The notes under the pieces: generated by a model
Database searches by the model: none
What the model was told of the DNA's origin: nothing
What the model saw: the letters and a program-made list of their open reading frames with translations, nothing else
Part shown: in pieces, positions 42,637 to 50,816 of the stretch
Position numbering within the stretch: position 1 is the first letter of the stretch
Layout: each line of letters begins with the position of its first letter
Assembly: GCF_036250755.1 (NCBI RefSeq)
Contig: NZ_CP109583.1
Location: 6,921,501-6,985,500, forward strand
Source of the DNA: Streptomyces uncialis
GTDB taxonomy: Bacteria; Actinomycetota; Actinomycetes; Streptomycetales; Streptomycetaceae
Direction of reading: 5' to 3'
DNA length: 64,000 bases
Made by a program: the position numbers and the translations under genes

Positions 42637-43665
42637 ATGCGGGTCGGAGTACTGACCGGGGGCGGCGACTGCCCCGGACTCAACGCGGTCATCCGTGCCA
42701 TCGTCCGCAAGGGCACACAGAGCTACGGCCATGAGTTCATCGGCTACCGGGACGGCTGGCGGGGTCCGCTGGAGGGCGACCACGTCCCCCTCGGCATCCC
42801 GGCCGTCCGCGGCATCCTGCCGCGCGGCGGCACCATCCTCGGCTCCTCCCGCACCAATCCCCTCAAGACCGCGGACGGCGTCGGCCGCATCAGGGCCTCC
42901 CTCGCCGAACAGGAGGTCGGGGCGCTCGTCGTCATCGGCGGCGAGGACACCCTGGGCATCGCCGCCCGCCTCAGTGACGAGTACGGGGTGCCCTGCGTCG
43001 GCGTCCCGAAGACCATCGACAACGACCTCTCCGCCACCGACTACACCTTCGGCTTCGACACCGCCGTGGGGATCGCCACCGAGGCGATCGACCGGCTGCA
43101 CACCACCGCCGAGTCCCATATGCGGGTGCTCGTCGTGGAGGTCATGGGACGCCACGCCGGCTGGATCGCCCTGCACTCCGGCCTCGCCGGCGGGGCCAAC
43201 GCGATCCTGATCCCCGAACGCCGCTTCGACGTGGACCAGGTCTGCGCGTGGGTCGCCTCGCGGTTCAGGGCGTCGTACGCGCCGATCGTCGTCATCGCGG
43301 AGGGCGCCATGCCCAAGGACGGCGACCTGGTCCTCAAGGACGGCTCCCTCGACTCCTTCGGCCATGTCCGGCTCTCCGGGGTCGGTGAATGGCTCGCCAA
43401 GGAGATCGAGTCCCGCACGGGCAAGGAGGCGCGGACCACGGTTCTCGGACATGTCCAGCGGGGTGGTACGCCCAGCGCGTTCGACCGGTGGCTCGCCACG
43501 AGGTTCGGGTTGCACGCGATCGACGCGGTCCACGAGGGGGACTTCGGGAAGATGGTCGCGCTGCGGGGCACCGCGATCGTCCGCGTCCCCATCGCCGAGG
43601 CCACGTCCCGCCTCAAAACGGTCGACCCCACCCTCTACGAGGAAGCCGCCACCTTCTTCGGCTGA
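42637..43665 (+). CDS. pfkA: 6-phosphofructokinase
   Basis: Glycolytic enzyme of 342 aa that phosphorylates fructose 6-phosphate. Family motifs: GGGDCPGLNAVIR at the N-terminus, IGGEDTLGIAARL, PKTIDNDLSATDYTFGFDTA, MGRHAGWIALHSGLAGGAN. At the two positions that separate ATP from pyrophosphate enzymes (E. coli 104 and 124) it has Asp and Lys, the pyrophosphate-type pair, although S. coelicolor relatives have been described as ATP-dependent. The phosphoryl donor is therefore open. GAAGGGA precedes the ATG. Confidence 0.94.
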   Translation: MRVGVLTGGGDCPGLNAVIRAIVRKGTQSYGHEFIGYRDGWRGPLEGDHVPLGIPAVRGILPRGGTILGSSRTNPLKTADGVGRIRASLAEQEVGALVVIGGEDTLGIAARLSDEYGVPCVGVPKTIDNDLSATDYTFGFDTAVGIATEAIDRLHTTAESHMRVLVVEVMGRHAGWIALHSGLAGGANAILIPERRFDVDQVCAWVASRFRASYAPIVVIAEGAMPKDGDLVLKDGSLDSFGHVRLSGVGEWLAKEIESRTGKEARTTVLGHVQRGGTPSAFDRWLATRFGLHAIDAVHEGDFGKMVALRGTAIVRVPIAEATSRLKTVDPTLYEEAATFFG

Positions 43666-43683
43666 CCCCGGATCCCCCGTACG

Positions 43684-44322
43684 GGCCGCCTTCGCTCGCG
43701 CTTCCGGGTTCGTCCCGGTGGGCCCACTTGTCCCGGTGCGGGTCGCCCGTGGGTGCGCAGTTCCCCGCGGGCCGCCTTCGCTTGCGCTTCCGAGGTCTGT
43801 CCGGCGGGACGTACTTCGTTCCTGTGCCGTCGCTCGGTGGTTTCGCGCAGTTCCCCGCGCCCCTTTGGGGCACCCCCCGGCTGCTGTGTCCGCTGGAGGG
43901 CCCCGACAGGGGGCGCGGGGAACTGCGCAGAACCACGGGCGCACCGGTACCCGCCGGACAACCGCACCAGGCAGAGGCCCCGATCAGGGGCGCGGGGAAC
44001 TGCGCGAAAAACGGGCGACCCGCACCCGCAAAGCAGCGGCACCAGGCAGGGGTGCCCCGACAGGGGGCGCGGGGAACTGCGCAGAACCGAGGGCGCACCG
44101 GTCCCGCCGGACAATCGCACCAGGCAGAGGCCCCGATCAGGGGCGCGGGGAACTGCGCGAAAAACGGGCGACCCGCACCCGCAAAGCAGCGGTACCAAGC
44201 GGGGGTGCCCCGACAGGGGCGCGGGGAACTGCGCGAACCCACCGAGCGACGGCACAGGGAGAAGTGCGCCCGGCACCGAGTACCCGCAAGCGCCAGCGAA
44301 GGCGGCCCGCGGGGAACTGCGC
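43684..44322. repeat. Intergenic repeat cluster D with a higher-order repeat
   Basis: Boundary motifs at 43684-43705 and 43770-43791 and two cores in one orientation (43754, 43844) are followed by six cores in the other (43914, 43991, 44068, 44144, 44220, 44308). The spacings are 76-77 bp, the last 88. Units 1 and 3 resemble each other, as do units 2 and 4, so a dimer of about 153 bp was duplicated. An inverted boundary motif closes the cluster at 44286-44307. No gene is visible in 43666-44446. Confidence 0.85.
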
Positions 44323-44446
44323 ACCCCACGAGCGACCCGCACGGGGACAGGTGCGCGCACCGGCACGCCCCCGGGGCCCGCCCTGGGGGAACCCGTATAT
44401 TCCGGGTTACGGCACCAGAAACCGCCCACCACCCCGGAGGGACTCC

Positions 44447-45451
44447 GTGGAGATCCTCGCCCTCGGCGTACAGGCCGACGAGAAACCCCTGATCGAAGCC
44501 GCCTTCGGCGCCCCGCACGGAGTCCGCTGCCTCGACGTGTTCCTCACCGAGGACACCGCCCCGATCGCCGCCGGCTACGAGATCATCTCCACCAGTGTCA
44601 ACGCCGACCTCGGCAACCGCGTCCTCCAGACGCTCGCCGCCGGCGGCACCCAGATGATCGCCCAGCGCTCCACCGGCTTCAACAACATCGACCTCCAGGT
44701 GGCCGAACGCCTCGGGATGACGGTCGCCCGGGTCTCGTACTACTCCCCGTACTCGGTCGCGGAGTTCGCCTGGACGCTCGGGATGGCGGTCAACCGCCGG
44801 ATCGTCCGCGCCAGCAACCGCACCCGGGACTTCGACTTCCGCCTCGACGGTCTGATGGGCCGTGACATGCGGGGCCGCACCGCCGGTGTCCTCGGTACCG
44901 GCAAGATCGGCGAGGCGTTCGCACGGATCGCCCACGGCTTCGGGATGCGGCTGCTCGGCTGGGACGTCGCACCGAACCCCGAATGCGTGGCCCTCGGTAT
45001 GGAGTACACCGACAAGGAACGGCTCCTCGCCGAGTCCGACCTGGTCAGCCTGCACGTACCCCTGCTGCCCGCGACCCAGCACCTGATCGACGCCACCGCG
45101 CTGCGGACGATGAAGGACGACGCGATCCTCGTCAACTCCAGCCGCGGCGGCCTCGTCGACACCCAGGCCCTGGTCACCGAGCTGCGCGCGGGCCGCTTCA
45201 CCGGGGTCGGGCTGGACGTCTACGAGGCCGAGGCGGGCCTGTTCTTCCTGGACAAGTCCCTGGAGGCCGTCCCGGACGACGTACTGGCCCGCCTCGTCAC
45301 CTTCCCCAATGTCGTGGTCACCTCGCACCAGGCGTACTACACCGTGGACGCGGTCACCCAGATCGTGGACACCACCGCGCAGAACGTCCTCGACTACCTC
45401 GCCGGCCGCCGCACCGGCAACGTGCTCGTCCCCGCGCCCCCGAGCAGCTGA
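44447..45451 (+). CDS. D-isomer-specific 2-hydroxyacid dehydrogenase (D-lactate dehydrogenase-like)
   Basis: NAD-dependent dehydrogenase of 334 aa of the fermentative D-lactate dehydrogenase group. Features: STGFNNIDLQVAERLGM, the nucleotide site GVLGTGKIGEAFARIAHGFGM, NSSRGGLVDT, the active-site Glu region YEAEAGLFF and catalytic His in TSHQAYYT. The GTG start at 44447 has CGGAGGGA upstream and aligns with the family start. The gene ends inside the convergent anthranilate synthase gene (58-bp overlap). It may reduce pyruvate or a related 2-oxoacid at the end of the glycolysis block formed with glkA and pfkA. Confidence 0.93.
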   Translation: MEILALGVQADEKPLIEAAFGAPHGVRCLDVFLTEDTAPIAAGYEIISTSVNADLGNRVLQTLAAGGTQMIAQRSTGFNNIDLQVAERLGMTVARVSYYSPYSVAEFAWTLGMAVNRRIVRASNRTRDFDFRLDGLMGRDMRGRTAGVLGTGKIGEAFARIAHGFGMRLLGWDVAPNPECVALGMEYTDKERLLAESDLVSLHVPLLPATQHLIDATALRTMKDDAILVNSSRGGLVDTQALVTELRAGRFTGVGLDVYEAEAGLFFLDKSLEAVPDDVLARLVTFPNVVVTSHQAYYTVDAVTQIVDTTAQNVLDYLAGRRTGNVLVPAPPSS

Positions 45452-47304
45452 CCGAGCAGGTCCCGCACGATCGACGCCCCCCGCAGGGTCAGCACCGACT
45501 CGGGATGGAACTGGACCCCCGCGAACCCGGGACCGCGCAGCGCGTGCACCTCGTCGCTCGCCGGGTCCCGGCTCACCTCCACCCCGTGCGCCGCGAGCTC
45601 CAGCGCGGTGTCCGGGGCGCAGCGGGCCACGAAGCTGTTGTAGAAACCGACGGTCTCCGTCCGCCCGAACAGCTCGACGCGGCTCTGCGCCCCCTGGTAC
45701 GGGACCTCCTTGCGGACGATGTCGAGCCCCAGCTCGGCGGCGATCAGCTCATGGCCGAGGCACACCCCGAGCACCCCGTGCGGCCGGGCCGCCCGGATCA
45801 GCTCCGCGGCCAGCGCCCGCAGCAGCCGCATCTTCGGGTCCGCCGCGTCGGACGGGTCGCCCGGTCCGGGGCCCAGCACCACCGGCCCGGGATGGGCGAG
45901 CACCGCCGCGCGCAGCCCCGGCTCGTCGTAGCGGCGGACGGTCACCTCCAGACCCGAGGACCGCAGCACATGGCCGAGCATCGCGGTGAAGGTGTCCTCG
46001 CCGTCCACGACCAGGGCGTGCCCGCGCAGCTCGTCCCCGCGTTCCTGCATCCGCAGCCAGAACGGCGCGAGCCCGGCCCGCCGCCGGTCGAGCGCGGCCA
46101 CCACCCGGGGGTCGTCGGCCAGCACGGGCCGCGGCTCACCGGCCCGCTCCCGGCCGGGGCGCACCCCGAGCGCGGCGAGCACCCCGGCGGCCTTGGCGTG
46201 GGTCTCCGCCACCTCGCTCCACGGGTCGGACCCGCGTACCAGGGTCGCGCCGACGGCCACCTTCAGCCCGCCCGACGCGTCGATGTCGGCGGTACGGATC
46301 AGGATCGGTGAGTCCAGGGTCTGCGCGCCCCCCGCGTCCCGTCCGACCAGGGCCAGCGCACCCGCGTAGTACCCCCGGCCGCCGCCGCCCGGCCCGGCCG
46401 GTTCGTACCGCTCGATGACCCGGCACGCGTTCTGCACGGGCGAGCCGGTCACCGTCGCGGCGAACATCGTCTCCCGCAGCACCTCCCGCACCCCGAGGGA
46501 CGACCGGCCGCGCAGCTCGTACTCGGTGTGCGCGAGGTGCGCCATCTCGCGCAGCCGGGGACCGATGACGACCCCTCCCCGGTCGCCGACGGTGCACATC
46601 ATCTTCAGTTCCTCGTCGACCACCATCGACAGTTCCTCGATCTCCTTGCCGTCCGCGAGGAAGTCGAGCAGCCCCTCGGCGCTCGGACCGCTCGCCGGGT
46701 AGCGGTACGTCCCGCTGATCGGGTTCATCACGACGGTGCCGCCGCTCATCCGGACATGCACCTCGGGGCTCGCCCCGACCAGGGTCCGCTCCCCGGTGTG
46801 CACCACGAACGTCCAGTACGCGCCGCTCTCCCCGACCAGCAGCCGCCGGAACAGCGCCAGCGCGTCCGCCCGGCCGAAGCCGGGGAGCCGGCCGGTGTAG
46901 GTCCGCCGGATCACGAAGTTCGCGCCCTCGCCGCGCCCGATCTCCTCGCGGAGCACCTGCTCCACGATCCCCGCGTACGCCTCGTCGGTCACGTCGAAGC
47001 CGCCGTCCACCACCCGCACCGGCTCCTCGGGCAGCTGCGCCAGGGCCTCGGCGAGCGGGAGCTCGCAGGTCTCCTCCGGGGTGAGCACCATCAGCGGGGT
47101 GCCGTCGTCGCGGACGTCGAAACCGCGCTCGCGGATCTGCCGGAAGGGCACGAGCGCGAGCCCGTCGGGGATGTCGGCCAGCCGTTCGTACGTACCGACC
47201 GGGCCGGTCAGCACCTCGACGGTGTCGTGGTCACGGCCGGGTGTGCGGCGGCGCAGCAGGGCGAAGGGCGGGCAGTCGTCGTCGAGCAGTCGGCTGAGGT
47301 CCAT
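45394..47304 (-). CDS. trpE: Fused anthranilate synthase (TrpE-TrpG)
   Basis: Single-chain enzyme of 636 aa that makes anthranilate from chorismate and glutamine. The synthase half (about 1-435) has GASPEVHVRMSGGTVVMNPISGTYRYP, DEELKMMCTVGDRG and the C-terminal block ending GATLVRGSDPWSEVAETHAKAAG. The glutaminase half (about 445-636) has the Cys in GVCLGHELIAAELG and the His-Glu pair in VQFHPES. The fusion type is known from Streptomyces (for example S. venezuelae TrpEG) and from PhzE. An attenuator and leader peptide lie upstream. The start follows AGGAAGGA. The last residues lie in the overlap with the dehydrogenase gene. Confidence 0.94.
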   Translation of the reverse strand: MDLSRLLDDDCPPFALLRRRTPGRDHDTVEVLTGPVGTYERLADIPDGLALVPFRQIRERGFDVRDDGTPLMVLTPEETCELPLAEALAQLPEEPVRVVDGGFDVTDEAYAGIVEQVLREEIGRGEGANFVIRRTYTGRLPGFGRADALALFRRLLVGESGAYWTFVVHTGERTLVGASPEVHVRMSGGTVVMNPISGTYRYPASGPSAEGLLDFLADGKEIEELSMVVDEELKMMCTVGDRGGVVIGPRLREMAHLAHTEYELRGRSSLGVREVLRETMFAATVTGSPVQNACRVIERYEPAGPGGGGRGYYAGALALVGRDAGGAQTLDSPILIRTADIDASGGLKVAVGATLVRGSDPWSEVAETHAKAAGVLAALGVRPGRERAGEPRPVLADDPRVVAALDRRRAGLAPFWLRMQERGDELRGHALVVDGEDTFTAMLGHVLRSSGLEVTVRRYDEPGLRAAVLAHPGPVVLGPGPGDPSDAADPKMRLLRALAAELIRAARPHGVLGVCLGHELIAAELGLDIVRKEVPYQGAQSRVELFGRTETVGFYNSFVARCAPDTALELAAHGVEVSRDPASDEVHALRGPGFAGVQFHPESVLTLRGASIVRDLLGQLLGGAGTSTLPVRRPAR

Positions 47305-47385
47305 GGGGCGGTCGGTCCTTCCTGCGGCCGCCGGGCGCACAGGGCCCGGCGGGGGTCTGGAGGAGGAACGGCCCCGTGAACGCGG

Positions 47386-47410
47386 GAAGGCCGCCCCTCG
47401 GGCGGCCTTC
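47386..47410 (-). terminator. trp attenuator hairpin
   Basis: GAAGGCCGCCC and GGGCGGCCTTC form a perfect 11-bp stem with a 3-nt loop between the leader peptide stop and the anthranilate synthase start. Ribosome progress over the Trp codons of the leader should decide whether it forms. Confidence 0.8.
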
Positions 47411-47431
47411 GCGTGTTTCGGGTACGCGCAG

Positions 47432-47488
47432 TCAGTGGGCCGCCGGATGAGCGGTCCACCACCAGTTACGGGTCGAGTGCGCGAACAT
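47432..47488 (-). CDS. trpL: trp leader peptide with Trp-Trp-Trp
   Basis: An 18-codon open frame, MFAHSTRNWWWTAHPAAH then TGA. Three consecutive Trp codons are the sensor of charged tRNA-Trp in attenuation. The same kind of leader is known before trpE in Streptomyces. It has no ribosome site. TAGGGT is 7 nt upstream, so the leader is probably translated from a leaderless end. It stops 22 nt before the hairpin at 47386-47410. Confidence 0.9.
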   Translation of the reverse strand: MFAHSTRNWWWTAHPAAH

Positions 47489-47495
47489 GCGGCGC

Positions 47496-47501
47496 ACCCT
47501 A
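47496..47501 (-). promoter_or_regulatory. -10 element of the trpL-trpE promoter
   Basis: TAGGGT on the minus strand, 7 nt before the leader-peptide ATG at 47488. Confidence 0.55.
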
Positions 47502-47629
47502 CCCGATGCGGGTCCCGCAGGGCATCCGACACCCCCCGCCGGTACCGCCACGGGGCCGGGCACACCGCGCTCACCTGCGAGGTGCGTCTCAAAAGATGAG
47601 CGTTCGAATGGACAGCGGGCCGGACCCCG

Positions 47630-47635
47630 TAAGGT
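47630..47635 (+). promoter_or_regulatory. -10 element of the DAHP synthase promoter
   Basis: TAAGGT, 7 nt before the GTG at 47643; no ribosome site. The transcription starts of this gene and trpL are divergent and about 155 bp apart. Confidence 0.55.
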
Positions 47636-47642
47636 TGTCGAG

Positions 47643-48998
47643 GTGACCGTGAACGCTGAATCCCAGTCCGTCGCCGCCGGTCAGACCTGGCGCGACCTTC
47701 CCGCGGCGCAGCAGCCCGAGTACCCGGATGCCGAGGCTCTGCGCGATGTGATCGCCGACCTCGAAAGCTATCCCCCGCTCGTCTTCGCCGGTGAGTGCGA
47801 CGCGCTGCGCACCAGGTTGGGTGCCGTCGCCAAGGGCGAGGCGTTCCTGCTCCAGGGCGGCGACTGTGCCGAGTCGTTCGAGGCCGTGGGCGCCGACCAG
47901 ATCCGGGGCAAGCTGAAGACCCTGCTCCAGATGGGCGCCGTCCTCACCTACGCCGCCTCGGTGCCGGTGGTGAAGGTCGGCCGGATCGCGGGCCAGTACT
48001 CCAAGCCGCGCTCGAAGCCGACCGAGACCCGTGACGGTGTCACCCTGGCGACCTACCGGGGCGACTCCGTGAACGGCTTCGCCTTCACCGAGAAGTCCCG
48101 GGTGCCGGACCCCGAGCGGCTGAAGCGGATGTACCACGCGTCCGCGTCCACGCTGAATCTGGTGCGCGCCTTCACCACGGGCGGCTACGCCGATCTGCGC
48201 CAGGTGCACGCCTGGAACCAGGACTTCGTGAAGTCGTCCCCGTCGGGCCAGCGCTACGAGCAGCTCGCCCGGGAGATCGACAACGCGCTGCACTTCATGC
48301 GGGCGTGCGGCACGGACCCGGAGGAGTTCAAGACCGTCGAGTTCTTCGCCTCCCACGAGGCGCTGCTGCTCGACTACGAGGGCGCCCTGACCCGGACCGA
48401 CTCGCGGACCGGCAAGCTGTACGACACCTCCGGCCACATGGTGTGGATCGGTGAGCGCACCCGCCAGCTCGACGGCGCGCACATCGAGTTCGCGTCCCGG
48501 ATCAGCAACCCGATCGGCATCAAGCTGGGCCCGACGACCAGCGTCGACGAGGCACTGACCTACATCGACCGGCTCGACCCCGACCGGGAGCCGGGCCGGC
48601 TGACGTTCATCGTCCGGATGGGCGCCGACAAGGTCCGCGACAAGCTGCCGAACCTGGTCGAGAAGGTCACCGCCTCCGGTGCCACCGTCGCCTGGGTCAC
48701 CGACCCGATGCACGGCAACACCTTCGAGGCGGCCTCGGGCCACAAGACCCGCCGGTTCGACGACGTGCTGGACGAGGTCAAGGGCTTCTTCGAGGTCCAC
48801 AAGGGCCTGGGCACCCACCCGGGCGGTATCCATGTGGAGCTGACCGGTGACGATGTCACCGAGTGCGTCGGCGGCGGCGACGAGATCTTCGTCGACGATC
48901 TGCACCAGCGCTACGAGACGGCCTGCGACCCCCGGCTCAACCGCAGCCAGTCCCTGGACCTGGCCTTCCTGGTCGCCGAGATGTACCGCGACCAGTAG
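47643..48998 (+). CDS. aroH: 3-deoxy-7-phosphoheptulonate synthase, class II
   Basis: First enzyme of the shikimate pathway (451 aa), condensing phosphoenolpyruvate and erythrose 4-phosphate. The plant-like class II type shows in LQGGDCAESF, RIAGQYSKPRSKPTE, YRGDSVNGF, the long DFVKSSPSGQRYEQLAREIDNALHFMRACG block and WVTDPMHGNTFEA. Its position divergent from attenuated anthranilate synthase puts entry into the pathway and the tryptophan branch side by side. The GTG start at 47643 is the family start. Confidence 0.96.
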   Translation: MTVNAESQSVAAGQTWRDLPAAQQPEYPDAEALRDVIADLESYPPLVFAGECDALRTRLGAVAKGEAFLLQGGDCAESFEAVGADQIRGKLKTLLQMGAVLTYAASVPVVKVGRIAGQYSKPRSKPTETRDGVTLATYRGDSVNGFAFTEKSRVPDPERLKRMYHASASTLNLVRAFTTGGYADLRQVHAWNQDFVKSSPSGQRYEQLAREIDNALHFMRACGTDPEEFKTVEFFASHEALLLDYEGALTRTDSRTGKLYDTSGHMVWIGERTRQLDGAHIEFASRISNPIGIKLGPTTSVDEALTYIDRLDPDREPGRLTFIVRMGADKVRDKLPNLVEKVTASGATVAWVTDPMHGNTFEAASGHKTRRFDDVLDEVKGFFEVHKGLGTHPGGIHVELTGDDVTECVGGGDEIFVDDLHQRYETACDPRLNRSQSLDLAFLVAEMYRDQ

Positions 48999-49024
48999 CA
49001 CCACCGCGCCGGAACCGGCGCACC

Positions 49025-49057
49025 GATGGGGCACGGATCTGTGATCCGTGCCCCATC
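49025..49057 (+). terminator. Strong hairpin terminator after DAHP synthase
   Basis: GATGGGGCACGGATC pairs with GATCCGTGCCCCATC (15 bp) across a TGT loop, 26 nt after the stop codon. Confidence 0.8.
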
Positions 49058-49099
49058 GTCGTATCCGGGGCTTTTGCGCCGGTGGAGTGGCGGGTAAGG

Positions 49100-49118
49100 T
49101 TAGGTTAGCCTCACCGAA
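49100..49118 (+). promoter_or_regulatory. Iron box (DmdR/IdeR-type operator)
   Basis: TTAGGTTAGCCTCACCGAA matches the 19-bp iron-box consensus of actinobacterial DtxR-family regulators (TTAGGTTAGGCTNNCCTAA) at most positions. It overlaps a -10-like TAAGGT at 49095-49100. The downstream ferredoxin gene should be repressed when iron is plentiful. Confidence 0.85.
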
Positions 49119-49183
49119 GATCGGGACGGCGTCCATGACCGGCGACCGCCGGTCCCGAGCGAATCCACCGGGGAGGTGACCGC

Positions 49184-49441
49184 GTGTACGTCTGCAACTG
49201 CTTCGGCGTCACCGAGGCGCAGGTGAGGAAGCACGCGGCGGACGGGGCGTGCACACCCCGGCAGATCGCCTCCGCCTCCAAGGCGGGTACGGACTGCGGT
49301 TCCTGTGTCCGGCACATCCAGGCCCTGCTCGGCCGGGGCGCCTGCCCCCGCCGTGACCTGGTGGACCAGGGCAGGCCGGCGCTCGCGGAGAGCGCTTCGC
49401 TGATGTCGCGTCCGGGCGCCCCGCTGGAGGAAGCCGCCTGA
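49184..49441 (+). CDS. bfd: Bacterioferritin-associated ferredoxin
   Basis: 2Fe-2S protein of 85 aa that reduces ferric iron in bacterioferritin and so releases it. The four cysteines appear as CNC near the N-terminus and CGSC about 30 residues later, the BFD-like pattern. The last 25 residues are a poorly conserved tail. The GTG start has GGGAGG upstream. It is under the iron box at 49100 and convergent with the bacterioferritin gene (37 bp apart), so store and release factors are neighbours but separately controlled. Confidence 0.93.
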   Translation: MYVCNCFGVTEAQVRKHAADGACTPRQIASASKAGTDCGSCVRHIQALLGRGACPRRDLVDQGRPALAESASLMSRPGAPLEEAA

Positions 49442-49478
49442 CCGGTCGGGTCCGCGGCCACCGGGGCACGGCGGTACG

Positions 49479-49958
49479 TCAGCCCTCGGGCTGCTCGATC
49501 TGCTGGGCCAGGTACAGCGCCTCGCCGAGCTGCTCGATGAGGTCGAGCTGGGTGTCCAGATAGTCGATGTGGTGCTCCTCGTCCTCCAGGATGTCCTCGA
49601 AGATCCTGGCCGAGGTCACATCGCCCTTGGCCCGCATCACGTCGATCCCGCGCTTCAGCCGGTCGATGGCCTCCACCTCGACCTGCCGGTCCGCCTGGAA
49701 CATCTCGGTGACGGTCTGCCCGACCCGGACGTGGAAGAGCCGCTGGTAGTTCGGCAGCGCGTCGAGGAAGAGGATGCGCTCCGTGAGCCGGTCCGCGTGC
49801 TTCATCTCGTCGATGGACTCGGCCCGGGTGTACTTCGCGAGCTTGGTCCAGCCGTTGTTGTCCTGAATGCGATAGTGCAGCCAGTACTGATTGATGGCGG
49901 TGAGTTCGCCCGTGAGCTGTTCATTGAGGAACTCGATGACCTCGGGGTCGCCCTGCAT
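49479..49958 (-). CDS. bfr: Bacterioferritin
   Basis: Heme-containing iron-storage protein of 159 aa forming 24-mer shells. Ferroxidase residues lie in LTGELTAINQYWLHYR (Glu18), AESIDEMKHADRLTERI (Glu51, heme Met52, His54), VEAIDRLKRG (Glu94) and EDEEHHIDYLDTQLDLIEQLG (Glu127, His130). ATG at 49958 is chosen because AAGGAG precedes it; longer in-frame starts add sequence unlike the family. I found no iron box in its upstream region. Confidence 0.96.
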   Translation of the reverse strand: MQGDPEVIEFLNEQLTGELTAINQYWLHYRIQDNNGWTKLAKYTRAESIDEMKHADRLTERILFLDALPNYQRLFHVRVGQTVTEMFQADRQVEVEAIDRLKRGIDVMRAKGDVTSARIFEDILEDEEHHIDYLDTQLDLIEQLGEALYLAQQIEQPEG

Positions 49959-50110
49959 CGCAGAGGCTCCTTCCGTAAGGGGTGCGGCTGGTGGCCGCAT
50001 CCTCGCACCGGTCTTCGGAGGCCGTCCAGTAAGTGCATGCTTAGTAGGAGTTGCACCGATCGGCGCCCGCCTGGTCATGGACACCGCGCCGGGTCTGTCA
50101 GGATGGAGGC

Positions 50111-50743
50111 ATGGGTCATCCGGTCGGTCGCGAGTCTTCGCCAGCAGCGCAGCCGGACCTTCCACCTGGTCAGCGGCTTCAGCGGGGCTGGCCGGTCACC
50201 CATTACGGTCCGGTGCCGCGGTTCCGTCCGGAGCGCTGGGAATTCCGTGTCTTCGGTGCCACGGCGGACGGCGACAAGCGGTGCTGGAATCACGAGGAAT
50301 TCTCGGAACTCCCCTATTCCACGGTTGTCGCGGATCTCCACTGCGTCACCAAATTCAGCATGCTCGGCGCCGAATGGGGCGGTGTCCCGGCCCGTACGCT
50401 GCTCGATCTCGCACCTCCGGCACCGAACGTCACCCATGTGATGGTATGGGCGGAATACGGCTTCAGTTCGAATCTGCGGCTCGCCGACTTCACCTCCGAG
50501 CGAACGATTTTCGCCACCCACAAGGACGGTGAGCCGCTCACCGCGGAACACGGCTTCCCGCTGCGGCTGATCGTGCCGGGCCTGTACGCCTGGAAAGGCC
50601 CCAAATGGGTCCGGGGCGTCGAGTACATGACGGCCGACCGCCGGGGTTTCTGGGAGGAGCGCGGCTACCACAACATCGGGAACCCCTGGCGTGAGCAGCG
50701 GTACTCCTACCAGGAGGAACCGGGCGACGGCCCCGAGCTCTGA
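50111..50743 (+). CDS. Sulfite-oxidase-like molybdopterin-binding protein
   Basis: Protein of 210 aa consisting of the oxidoreductase molybdopterin-binding domain. Cys78 in VADLHCVTKFSMLG is the likely molybdenum ligand, and PLTAEHGFPLRLIVPGLYAWKGPKWVRGVEYM is the second conserved block. It has no heme domain, dimerisation domain or clear signal peptide and resembles YedY-like or stand-alone sulfite-oxidase-like proteins. The substrate is unknown. ATG at 50111 directly follows GGAGG, unusually close for a ribosome site. Confidence 0.9.
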   Translation: MGHPVGRESSPAAQPDLPPGQRLQRGWPVTHYGPVPRFRPERWEFRVFGATADGDKRCWNHEEFSELPYSTVVADLHCVTKFSMLGAEWGGVPARTLLDLAPPAPNVTHVMVWAEYGFSSNLRLADFTSERTIFATHKDGEPLTAEHGFPLRLIVPGLYAWKGPKWVRGVEYMTADRRGFWEERGYHNIGNPWREQRYSYQEEPGDGPEL

Positions 50744-50816
50744 GCCGTCCGCCTGCCTTGTGCGGCCGGGGACCCTTGCCCGCGGCCGGGGGACCTCCGG
50801 TCAGCGGGACCTCCGG

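Noticed and set aside
43914..44322. CRISPR-like array in cluster D
   Set aside because: The spacers repeat in pairs (higher-order duplication) and the core is the dispersed intergenic repeat.
50020..50060. Iron box upstream of bacterioferritin
   Set aside because: TAAGTGCATGCTTA has partial symmetry but does not match the 19-bp iron-box consensus.
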